Assembly: GCA_038380795.1 (NCBI GenBank)
Contig: CM076270.1
Span: 15,535,001 to 15,599,000, forward strand
Reading direction: 5' to 3'
Source of the DNA: Pyrocephalus nanus
Lineage: Eukaryota; Chordata; Aves; Passeriformes; Tyrannidae
Length of the DNA stretch: 64,000 nucleotides
Shown: positions 53,001-63,207 of the stretch, in pieces
Position numbering within the stretch: position 1 is the first letter of the stretch
Layout: each line of letters opens with the position of its first letter
Translations under genes and position numbers: made by a program
Notes under the pieces: generated by a model
Databases searched by the model: none
Seen by the model: only the letters and a program-made list of their open reading frames with translations
What the model was told of the DNA's origin: nothing

Positions 53001-55215
53001 TTAATGGCTGTGGTTTGTGGCTTCCGGTGGGTGTTGCTTGGTCAGAATTTGCATGTGGTGGTGCAAGGGCTGGGTTTGGAGGAGCAGCGGTGCATGTAGG
53101 CAGTGGAGGCTTTTCTGGGCAAAGGACTCATCATGGATATTTCCTCTGCCTACACTCTTTGTCCCACAAGGCTTCATTTTGGGATTTGATGTCCAATAGT
53201 CCCAGTCACAGCCTGGATTCACAAACAGAAGGTGAAATGAGCACTGGCTTTCCCTGCCAGGTGCTGCTGGCACATTTACTTCTCACTTGTGATCCTTCAG
53301 AGGCCCACAGAAGGATTTTGGGTCTTCCTGATGCCCTGTGCTCTTAAGTCAAGCTAATTGACCAGCTTCAACCTCACAGCATGATGTAAAAAGGGCAGGT
53401 AAAGGCTGTGCCAAACATTTCAGGTCATACTTGGGTTATTTTCGTAAGGCTTTGAATTAAGGTCTGTGATTTTTACAGTTCTGACATTGAAATGTGTTGC
53501 TTTTCCTGATAAATCAGCTCCGTTAACACCACCAATATTAAAGGAATGTCCAGTATGTGCATGTAGCCTTGGAAGGTGTACTGGACTATAAAAGGCATCC
53601 TAAGGTACTGTTGTTCCTAAGGAGGTTTAAACAGGAATTTTCCATCGGCTCTTCCCAGAGCTCCCTGGCCTTTTTCCTCTGTTATGGGGAGGTGACACCT
53701 CTGCTCTGTCTAGCTTGTGTTTCACAGGGTCCACGTCCTTCAGAGCCACATTTTTTAAAGATTACCAGATTTGTTCACTCACCTGCACCAGCTTCTGCAG
53801 CTTCCCCTTCTGCCAGTGCTGTGGTTTGTACCCTTGCAGAAACTGGGTTTAGTTCAGGTTTTAATAACTCCACCTCCCTGCTGAAGGGTCTTGAATTCCT
53901 GTTCCTCCTGGAGCACTGAGCTTGTGCGTGGAGACTCGAGCAACAAGGGCTAAACTAAAACCAATTTTCATTTGGAGGCAAAGCATCACTTGGGCTGTGT
54001 TTTGTCAGGTACCAAACACTGCAGAGATGCAGAAACGTGATGTTTGTGGTTGTTTGTCTAAACCACATAAAAACAGCTTACGAACGTAGAGACCTGTTTG
54101 GGAATGTCGGTGCAAGTGGAAAGATCTGTGTCATTTCAGGAACTTATCACTTAATTTTTATTCCTTTTTGGTTTGTATTAAATGTCACTGCTTTCTTCTG
54201 GTTCAATCCCTTTTTGATCAAGCTGATAAAACAGGTGGTCTTGTATTCCAAGAAGAGGAGTGACAGAGATGTGCTTTAGGTGGGGGAAGTGCAAAGTCAC
54301 TGTCCCATAAGAACTGGCTGTGCCTTGTCTTGCTGTTCAAATAGATCCAGCCTCTGCTCTCCCTCACCCTTTTCTATTTATTTATTTTAACAAATTATGT
54401 TCTGTTAACCGAACAGCTCCTGTTTCAAAGACAAAGCAAACACGTTGAGCCCTGTGTTGGCCGTCCAGGTTGCTGGAAGTGCCCACAGGCGTGTTTGGAG
54501 TTGGAGCTGGGGAGGTTAATGGATGCTCCTTCTGTGATGACTTTTACTCCTGTCTCCTCTTGTCCATGAGATGCTTGGTGTCTGTCCACTCCCAATAAAT
54601 AGAGCCATATGTACATACACACGCGTGTTCTTGATCGGAGACCACGGCACTCAACACCAGTGCCTCAGCCTGCCTCGGGATCATCTGGTGTTTTCCATGG
54701 GTACCTTGTGAGTGATGGCAGAAATCCAGGACTTGGTCACTGGCTTTAGTTGCTGTGAGTGTCTGCAGTACAGAGAGAAGTCGTTGTGTAACTTGCTTGT
54801 GAAACGGTGCTGAGATTAAAGGCATGGAAGGATCCAGGAACTGTCTGCAGAGCAGGGGACGAGGTGCTATTTTACAGACCAGATTTATATGAAGAACCTC
54901 TGGGTAAGACTCAGAGACACCACACTCTAGGACAGCCGATTTTTTTTAAGATGAGGCTGTTTCCTCGAACTGGGGAACATTGAGTTTCAAGTCACAACTT
55001 TTTATGACGGTCGCTTTCTTCTTCAGTGATGTCGACTTCACATGGGAGGAGGGAGAGGATTCATTTGGAAGATTTCAGCTCACTGTGCTGGGAGGGACCA
55101 AACTCAAGGAAACCTCTGATCTATATACACAACTGCTGCATTTTTTATAAATATATGTAAATGTCCTATTGTAATATTTGATCCTGGAAATAAAACAAAA
55201 CTGTTTTCAGTAGCT
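50070..55215 (+). other. UBXN7: UBXN7 long 3' UTR with poly(A) signal
   Basis: About 5.1 kb without a credible coding frame follows the UBXN7 stop and ends at AATAAA (55189-55194) in an AT-rich context. Human UBXN7 also has a long 3' UTR. The continuity of the UTR is inferred from the lack of an earlier convincing canonical signal. Confidence 0.6.
50188..50256. repeat. Polypyrimidine (CTCTTCCTC)n tract
   Basis: Nearly pure C/T sequence made of repeated CTCTTCCTCCCTTCTCCT units lies about 120 bp after the UBXN7 stop, in its 3' UTR. Confidence 0.9.
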
Positions 55216-58125
55216 TTCTTAAGGTCTTGGTTTTTTGGGCTTGGGGTTTATTTGTTGGTTTAGTTCTAATTAAAGTCTGTCCCTGTGTTACGTGGGGAGT
55301 TCTAGAGTTTTTCCTGAAGGATACTGGGGTAGAAGGATAAGGAACTGTCGACAACAGTGCACTGCTTGCTGAGCCCAAGAAAACTTCAGCCCATTCTATA
55401 GGGTACAAAATCTTGAAGTGAGACAAACTTTTGGGACTTTGATAGGAAAAACACCCTTATGAAAATGAATAAAAAGAGGCAGGGATAAGATTTTTCCATC
55501 CTTCCAATTGGAAGAGTAGAGAAAATGGGGCTTTCTGTTCTGACCTGTCAGTGTCCTTGTGCAGGTGTTGTCAAGGCAGAGCCCCTGCTTTCTGCAACTG
55601 TTGTGGGGCTTCTTGGGATGTTCTTGTTGTGGCCTCACATGAAATGTCAATGAGCAGAGGCCCTTCTGGACAAGGACTTGGTAGGTACAGTGGGGTAACA
55701 ATAATTAAGAAACTAATTTTGGGTCATCCTCATGTTCCTGGCTATGGGTAGGTCTCCACTGAAACAGTGACCTCAGCAACTGCCTTGGTCTTGCCTGGTT
55801 TGAAGCTGGAAAACACCCTGATCTCTCCATGCAGCTTAGGAAAATATCTCCCATTCCTGCTGAGTCGGAAATCTTTTTTCATTTGCATGTCAAAGGAACT
55901 ACAGGGACACCTCAAACTCAAGAGTTTAATTTATTTTTCCTTTCTGCAGACTTCTTCCAGTTTTTAACTGGGTTGGTTTATGTGGAGTATTAATTCAGGT
56001 GACATTCACAAGGGCACTAAAGCAAATCCTGTCCAGCAGCATCGTGTTGGTATTTCTTCAGTCAGTTCTAGCCCCTGCAGGGCTTGTCCAAGGGGATTTT
56101 GGAGGAGTCTTGGCTGACTTGTGGCAGAAATAGATTTGCAGATTCCACGGAGAGGAGCAGGAGAGACCACTGGGTTGTGCTGAGCATTCTCTTGGCCAGG
56201 ACCACAGTGGAGGCTGGTTTGGCACAGAAACGTTTCATCTCAACGCTTCTAACCACTCAGTCTCTGGTTCTCCTTGAAGCCAAACCGCTCTTGAAACCCA
56301 ACCTGTGCAATTTCCCCAGCCCCAAAGGAGTTAGGGGAAGAGAAGGGGAGCAGGGAAGCAAAGAAGCTGCAAGAAGGAGTCAGAGAAGGACCTTGCTGAG
56401 CTGGAATTGCTTTACATGGGACCAGGTCTGGCTGTGCCTGGCAGCAAGTTCCTTGCCCCTAATTGCTATGCTGGTGCTTTCGCAATTAAGGTCTCGTGTG
56501 AGAAAGGCAGGGGCACAGCCCCTCGTGTGCTGGGCTAAAATTAACCTTTTATTATGATGATGATGACGATTACTCTTACGGGTACAAGGGTAAGATCAGC
56601 AATCCCAGATTCCCCCTGAAGCCTCCCCGGCGCTGGGTGGCCTGAAGTTTCCTGTGGGAGATGATGGAGAGGATCATGTGTGGGGCAACGTGGGAAGCTC
56701 AGATCGCCGTGACGTAGGAAAGGCACAAGATGAGGTTGCAACACATTTTCTTCCAGGAGTGAAGGAACACTTCCCCTCTTTCTAAGTAAGAAAAGAGACG
56801 AAGGAGAAATTGGATTATTCTCGGCACTCTGCTGTCCTGCATGTTTTGCCTTTGCTGCTGTCTGCATTTTAGAGACCAATTTGTCTTATTTAGGAATAAA
56901 AGGGGAATTTACGTGCTGCTGCAGACTCTGATTTTTCCTTTCAGAGGAGCTGTCGGGTAATCTGCTCCTCTCATCTTATTTTTCCTAGAGGAACAGAATG
57001 GCTTGATGTGACCTGGCCTCACCCATTCATCTTTTCCCAAGTGACTCTTGAGGGCTCCCAACTCCACCTTCTGTTTCTTCCTGTCTTGGAGCAGGATTTA
57101 TATCCTCGACTCTGATTCAAAAGCAGGAATAGCCACTTTGAAACACATCAGCAAAGGGGTGTGGGTCATCCTGGGTAGAGCAGGTTGGGGTATGGACCAA
57201 AGGCAGCACTCCAGGTGCTTTTTTTTACTTGCAGCATCAGAGCGAGACTGTCTTGGGACACTGACACAGCTTTGCAGCCATGGTGGATTGGGAAGCCCCT
57301 GTCCCAAGCAGCTGATGTGCCTCAGGTCCTCGTGAACACACAGGAAATAGGAACCATCTCAAAACTCTTCTTGGAGAAGATTCTTCCTTCTGCTTGCACA
57401 GCCCATGAACTATTCTTCTCTTTGCTCATGCCACCTGCAAACTCCTCTGCCAACAAAACTGCCCCATTTTTGCCGTTTTTGTGGTGCTGCAGTTCCTCAG
57501 TCTCCTGTTCTCGGACACAGAGATCATCCACATTCTCCCAATCCTGTTCCCGTACTGTCAGACCTTCCCTGTGGGAATAGCAGAGGAGTTTCCCTGTTGC
57601 ACAGTAACTGCCAGCCGTGGGCACCCTGGGTGGAAAAGGTGGTGTCTGAGGACTTGGAATAATTCAGGTGGCCAGAAACCTTTCTCTCTCAATCTTATCA
57701 CCAAGGCATGAGATGTACTCAGCACCTGAGGAAAAGCTGGGTCTCCTGTGAGGAAGAAAAAGGTGGGAGTTAGGAACCAGCTGAGACACGAGAACGTTTA
57801 TTTAGAAGCTTTTATTAAAATATCAGTGAAAGAGGGGAGTGTTCTCCCAACAGTCACCACAGGTTGTTCCAGGAGCAACGGCATTCGCTTCTCAGGCAGC
57901 GGTCGAGGCACTTTGTGCAAATGTGGTAGGAGCCTTAAAATGTGAAGTTGTGCCTGCTTTGATGAAATCTGGCAGTGAAAGGGGGAAGGACCGTGCAGAA
58001 GGATCAGCCACAGCACCGGAGGATCTGGCTCATTCAGCCAGGACAGTCATCCTTGGGATGGAAGGATCATGACTGATGCATGGGCGGACCTTGAGTGGGA
58101 GGAGGAAGAGAGGGAGCACCCCATG
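55216..58125. other. Intergenic UBXN7-TM4SF19, nothing recognised
   Basis: Short reading frames only, none with a recognisable domain. I see no clear repeat or RNA gene in this interval. Confidence 0.5.
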
Positions 58126-58130
58126 GGGCG

Positions 58131-58219
58131 TCATAAATAGGCAGCTGGGGAGAGATGCCTCAAGCACAGGGCTCATCCCAGGGGTGGACGCTGCTGGTTC
58201 TGCATGTCATCACTCCCAG
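58131..58219 (+). promoter_or_regulatory. TM4SF19: Candidate TM4SF19 promoter and first non-coding exon
   Basis: CATAAATAG at 58132-58140 is TATA-like. About 80 bp downstream, ACTCCCAG|GTAAGC at 58219/58220 is a strong splice donor, and the next fitting acceptor is CCCTGCAG at 59965, just before the TM4SF19 ATG. A short 5' UTR exon here is plausible but inferred. An ATG at 58204 in this exon would run out of frame into the coding exon. Confidence 0.4.
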
Positions 58220-59570
58220 GTAAGCCAGGAAGCGGGGAGGAAAGATCCCTTGGGCTTTGCTGGGATCCCTGTGCTTTTCCATGGAGATGTGCTGGCAGAA
58301 GGGTCGAGGCTTTTGAGGGTCCTGAGGGAGACTGGATCAGCTGCACTGTGGCTTTGCCTCCCCTCACGCAGGGGTTTGTCTGTGTTGGCTGAGGTGGAAG
58401 CTGCTTGTTCAAGGGGAACAGCACACCATGGGGAGCTTCCCGGGGGAAAGAGACCTCCTACCATCCCCAGGGAGAGGGCAGCTGTGGAGGGGAGGGAGAA
58501 TCCTTGGAGAGGATTGCAGAAAGCGCTGGCTGGTGAGAGCCTGGGCTGTGAGCTCAGAGGAGCAGGAGCTGTTCCAGAAGGTCCTCCATGGTGGGGAGCT
58601 GGGACTCAGCACCAGATACTCATGGCTGTAAAGGAAGGACAACCACTCACAATCCCTGGACTGCAGGCAAGACCACACTGAGGGTGAGGGGCCCTAAATT
58701 CCATACAACCAAGGTGGGCAGGATGGAAAGCAAGGGGAGGTGGAACTCCAGGATGAGGGGAGCTGTTGGTCCACTCGGGTGTCTTGGCTCGTGTCCCCTC
58801 CACGCAGATCTCCCAGCCCCTTCCTCCATGCTCAGCGCTCCCTGGCATCCTGCTGGCACTGGTGTGGGTGGTCTCCAGCAGCTCCCATTGGGCTGGGCCA
58901 GGCTGGGCCGGATGCGCTGCCTGAGCTGTTCCTCCCAGGCACATGAGGGGGCTGAGGCAGCTCTTCCCACGGGAACAACCAACAACCACGTGGTGCAGTG
59001 GTGCCACAGTCACTTCTGCTTTGCAAAGCCAGAGTAAGCTTGAAAAAGATTATCCAGAGCCAGAAGCAGCTCAGTCCGGGGAACTCGTGCAAAGTGGGTC
59101 TCAATCCACCAGGAAAGGAGAAAATGCATGGACCCAACTTGGAGCAAAAAGAACACAGGACAGAAGAAACCTGAGAGCCAGGACAGCATCAAAAACAGGT
59201 TGTTTTCAGAGGTCCCAGAGTGACCAATGGACATCCCTGTCTTGTATATAGAGAAGAGAGGTCATTTTGGACAAGGTATCACCTGGAAATGGGCAGGCGC
59301 TTTCTAGGTGAACTCATAACTTAGTAAGATGTCAGTGGAGTTGGAGGGGAGGGGATAACCTTTCCTTAATTAAGCGGTTTCAGCATACTCAGACCTATGG
59401 CAGGATTAGTGTCTGACAGGGATAGAGTTGCTGTTGGATTTCTGATTGGAGACTGATGTGCTTTCACAAGTCCTCATCCAAGGATTTTGCCCCTTTCCTG
59501 GCTCACTCCCGCTCGCTGCAAATACCAAAACTGAGCTGTAGTGGGTGGTTTGTCTCCTGCAGTAATATTA

Positions 59571-59697
59571 TCACAGAATCACAGGCTGGTTTGGGTGGGA
59601 AGGGACCTTAAAGACCATCTCATTCCAACCCTCCTCTCCAACCTCCACCTCTTGTTCCTCCCTGGGCAGGGACACATTCTGGAGGAGCCGACCCCGT
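59571..59697 (-). mobile_element. CR1 LINE 3'-end fragment
   Basis: ATCACAGAATCACAGGCTGGTTTGGGTGGGAAGGGACCTTAAAGACCATCTCATTCCAACC, reverse complement, about 275 bp upstream of the TM4SF19 first coding exon. Confidence 0.82.
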
Positions 59698-59972
59698 AGC
59701 TGTGCAGGTCTCCAAGGCTTGGTGTGGGACCCGCTGTTGTCTTAAACTCCATTGCCTGTTTGGCAAAGAAATATTAGGATTTCCATTGGAAATGTCCCTC
59801 AAGTAGGGGCAGTGCCAGTGGGGTGGGCTGGAACCCAAACTCAAGACTCAGCAACTCCTGTTCTCCCCCAGCTGTGGGATGGGCTCGGGGTGGGGAAGCC
59901 GTGGGGCCCCACGAGGCTGAAGGCAGCCCTTTCCTCTCCTCCTCTTCCTCCCCGTTCCCCTGCAGGACAGAC

Positions 59973-61543
59973 ATGTGTGTGGGGAGGTGCAGCCGGATTG
60001 TGGGTCCCTGCCTGCTGGCCCTGGGCACGGTCTCCATGGCAGCCAGCATCCTCCTGCTCTTCCCTGGCGGAGCATCCAAGTACCTGTTGGAGGGGCACAT
60101 CAGCAGACACGCCGTGGCCGTGCCGGGTGTCTGGGGAGGCGGCATCCCCGTGAGTACTGTGGGTCACACAGGGGCCTGTGGAGCAGGGACAGAGGGATGG
60201 AGCAGGGCAGGTGGCTTCTCTTTGTCCCCCATCCTCACTTCTCCTTCCCACAGGTGCTGCTGGCAGCGACCCACATCACAGCATTGGGGTGGCGATGCGC
60301 CGGCTGCTCCAACTGCGGCACCCGCTGGAACGTAAGGGACCCCTGTGCTAAAGCAGTGCCCAGCAGCATGCGGGGGACGTGGGGTGGGACTGGCAGGGTG
60401 CCACCTCTGCCATGGCCCCACAGTGGGATCCTCCTCTCTCCTCATCCCGTGGTGGGATGTGGTGGGTGGCCCCTCTCCCACGGCAGGTCCTGGCATGGAG
60501 TCCCTCTCCAACAGCCCTATGGTGGGACACGGCACAGACCCCCCTTTCTCATGGTCCCATGGTGGGATGCTGCGTGGTGCCCCCTTCCCAGAGGCTTTCC
60601 ATGTGTGCTGGCATGGGCTCTGTCCCACCAGGCTCTGCATGGCAGACCCCTGCCTGTCCCTGCTCCCTGCCCATTTCCTTCCCTGCCTGTCTCCACTCCC
60701 TGTTTCTGCCCAGCCCAGCAGAAGGCTGTTCCACCCTCAGCCACAGCTGCTGGGGATTGGAGCCCCTTGGGGTGAAGGGAAGGGGAGTTTTCCCCCCTAC
60801 CAAACGTGCTGACAACCAGCAGCTGTGTTTTGGAGCCCACTTGACTTCCAGTGTCCCCTCTGCCCCCCTGGTGCTCCCCACAGGCCTTCATCTCCACCGT
60901 GCTCTCCAAGCTGGCATTCCTGGGCGCTGCCGCCTGCTTCGTCCTCTCCGGGGTGGGTTTGACCAACGGCCCCCTCTGCTTCTACAACGCCTCCGAGCAC
61001 AGCCTCGGGCACGGGGCCCTCTGGGGTTACCCCTTCCCAGATGCCGCTGGCCAGGGGCCTGACACCAGGTGAGGGGCTGAATCACCAGTGCTGCCTCGTT
61101 GGCCTATTGCTAATTAATTCAGTGTTAATTACAAGGGTGGGGGGGCAGGGGAGTTCTTTCGAGACCGCGGTAGCTCAAGGGTTGCTCACCTTCCATGAAT
61201 TTCTACGTGGTGCTTTGCACCTCCATCATCCCCTGACCCCACTCATCCTCGAGCTGAAGGACGGGATGTCTGGGACACTCTCCATGGCTGAAAGCGATGG
61301 GATTGCTGACCCGCCAAGAGGAGCATCCTGCATCTCCTCCCCTCCCCGTCACACAGGGCTAGGACCTACCTCTATGATCGGCACACCTGGAGCGTCTGCC
61401 TGGAGCCAGAGGGCATCGTGGCCTGGAACGTCACCCTCTTCTCCATCCTGCTGCTCGTCAGCGTGGCCGAGATGGTGCTGTCCTTCCTCCAGATCCTCAA
61501 CGGCTGCCTCGGCTGCCTCTGCGGCCTCTGTGAGGGCAAGTAG
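59973..61543 (+). CDS. TM4SF19: TM4SF19, L6-family four-pass membrane protein
   Basis: Four coding exons, 59973-60149, 60254-60331, 60884-61068 and 61363-61543, give 206 aa (human about 209). Four hydrophobic segments are visible: about 9-30, 48-72, 86-111 and 168-197. The L6-family signatures are present: RCSRIVG before TM1, LLEGHISRHAV and VWGGGI before TM2, GPLCFYN after TM3, and YLYDRHTWSVCLEP in the large extracellular loop. The loop has an N-glycosylation site (NAS). The C-terminus is short and Cys-rich (GCLCGLCEGK), suited to palmitoylation. L6 proteins modulate integrin-linked signalling and adhesion; TM4SF19 is linked to osteoclast and macrophage multinucleation. The chosen start is the first ATG after an acceptor and matches the family N-terminus, but a spliced upstream start is possible. 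The last exon has two in-frame acceptors 6 bp apart. Confidence 0.93.
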
Positions 61544-62402
61544 GGCCCGGGGGGGTGCCAGGAGGCTGCGCTCGGAGGAGGTGTCACCCCTGGTGTCACT
61601 TGGCTGGTGGCACACGCCGTACTGGAGGTGTGGTAGGAACTGTGACACCGGCCCACTGCAAGAGCCCCGTGTGAGACGGACAGAGTCCCCCGTGAGGGAC
61701 GTACACCCCAAGTGTTGGAGCAGCGTTAGTGGGGCTGATGTGCCAAGTGCTGCCCCCACGCAGAGCCCCCCAACCACTTCCCTCCTCCCTGGAGTGGGTG
61801 CCCTTGGGGCTGCCAGCCCATTGGGGTTGGAAACCGGCCAGGTGAGGGATGGAGGTGAGGACTCGACTCATGGCACCCCAGAGTGAGCGCAGTGGCTTCC
61901 TCAGCTGCCTCCACCCACCCCAGTGCAAAATGTGACACGATGGTGTTCGTAGAGACAGGAGCAGGACTTAACGTAATTTTTGATGATCAGTTCATATTTA
62001 TGGCAGTTGGGCTGGTGTTTGTCACCTGCAGAGGGCAGGAGAGGGGAAGGAGACCAGAGAAGCTGAGCTGGGTTCTGGCTGGAGCACTTGGATGGAGTCC
62101 TGCTGGAGGAGGCAGGGCTGGAATTGAGGTGTAAACCCCCAAAGTTCACCCCCACACAAATGTCAGGAGCAGCTGCTGCTCATCCCCAGGAGCAGGACCC
62201 CACTGCTGTGCTTACAGGGGGGTCCTGGTTTCAGTGCATCCCCTACTCCCCTAAACCTTTACAGGGACCCAGTGTGGGCCTGAGCCTGCCCAGGCTGGAA
62301 GGGTGTTTGCCACCCACTGACAAGGGCCAAGGAAAGCAGTGATGGTGACAGCAGATTAAAGAAACCAAAGCACTGAGCCAGATAAAACAGTAACTGGGCC
62401 AT
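61544..62402 (+). other. TM4SF19: TM4SF19 3' UTR, candidate end
   Basis: No further coding sequence is seen after the stop. The first plausible poly(A) hexamer is ATTAAA at 62355-62360. A canonical AATAAA at 62542-62547 lies inside the LTR-like element downstream, so the element could supply the 3' end. Confidence 0.45.
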
Positions 62403-62650
62403 TGTGGTGGTTTAACCCCAGCTGGCACCTGAACACCACCCAGCCACTCCCTCACCCCCATCCAATGGGATGGCTGAGGAGAGAATCAGAGGGTTAAAAG
62501 TGGGAAGACCCATGGGTTGACATAAGAACTGAAATAATAATAATAAATTGTAATGTAAAGAAAATAACAAAGAGATAGAAATAGAACCCAAGACAGACAA
62601 GTGATGCAGCACAAACATCTATTTGTCATCAGCCCAAATCCAAAACCCAG
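62403..62650. mobile_element. Avian LTR-like fragment
   Basis: TGTGGTGGTTTAACCCCAGCTGGCACCTGAACACC, then GGGATGGCTGAGGAGAGAATCAGA, then an A-rich segment with AATAATAATAA and CAAGTGATGCAGCACAAAC recall an LTR family abundant in songbirds and other Neoaves. It begins with TG. No coding remnant of an endogenous retrovirus is visible, so this would be a solo or partial LTR. The family name and strand are not certain. Confidence 0.6.
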
Positions 62651-62754
62651 TCCCTTGCCAGCTGTGATGAAGGAACTGAACTCTACCCCAGCCCAAACCC
62701 TCACAGTGACTTCAGGGAGACTGTTGAGAAAAAGCATTTTCATGAAAAAAGAAA

Positions 62755-62822
62755 AAATTTATATAACATGAAACATTTATATAACATATAAAGCATTTAT
62801 ATAACATAACTATTTATAACAA
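62755..62822. repeat. AT-rich tandem repeat, 17-20 bp unit
   Basis: Three to four copies of ATTTATATAACATA-like units stand in direct tandem between the LTR-like fragment and the sialidase gene. Confidence 0.85.
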
Positions 62823-63207
62823 CGGGAGGAAAACTCCCTGGAGCAGGGTGATGGTACCAGATGTGGCACAGCTGGAGCACCGTGTCCCTCTGACCCAGCA
62901 CACAGGGACGGCACAGGGTGCCCCCAGCTGGCTCCTTCTGGCATTGCTGTTGCTCCCCAGCATCTGTTTCTTGAGTGGCTCCTGCTGGAAAGGAGCCTGG
63001 GGCTGGGCGGGGGGCACAAGCCTCCTCACCAACCGATATAAAATTTAAAATTAAAAAAAAAAAAAAACACAATAAAAGTGAGATCAAATCCGGCCTGGGG
63101 ACGGTAACACTGCTCTGTGTGCTGGACAGGGTGCGGGACCCCAGGCTATTGGTTGATGTCCCGGGATCCGGCACTAGGGGCATGGGGGGAGCTGCCATGG
63201 GGGATCG

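Noticed and set aside
58076..58681. 201-codon plus-strand frame upstream of TM4SF19
   Set aside because: No recognisable domain, low-information Gly/Arg/Ser-rich composition, and it runs through a strong splice donor; considered chance.
59823..60966. Several long frames on both strands around TM4SF19 exons 1-3
   Set aside because: GC-rich intron shadows that cross clear GT-AG borders; only the spliced frame shows L6-family motifs.
63050..63076. Oligo-A run followed by AATAAA as a retroposed poly(A) tail
   Set aside because: No retrogene body is recognisable upstream on the plus strand; it lies just downstream of the sialidase stop on the opposite strand and may be simple AT-rich sequence.
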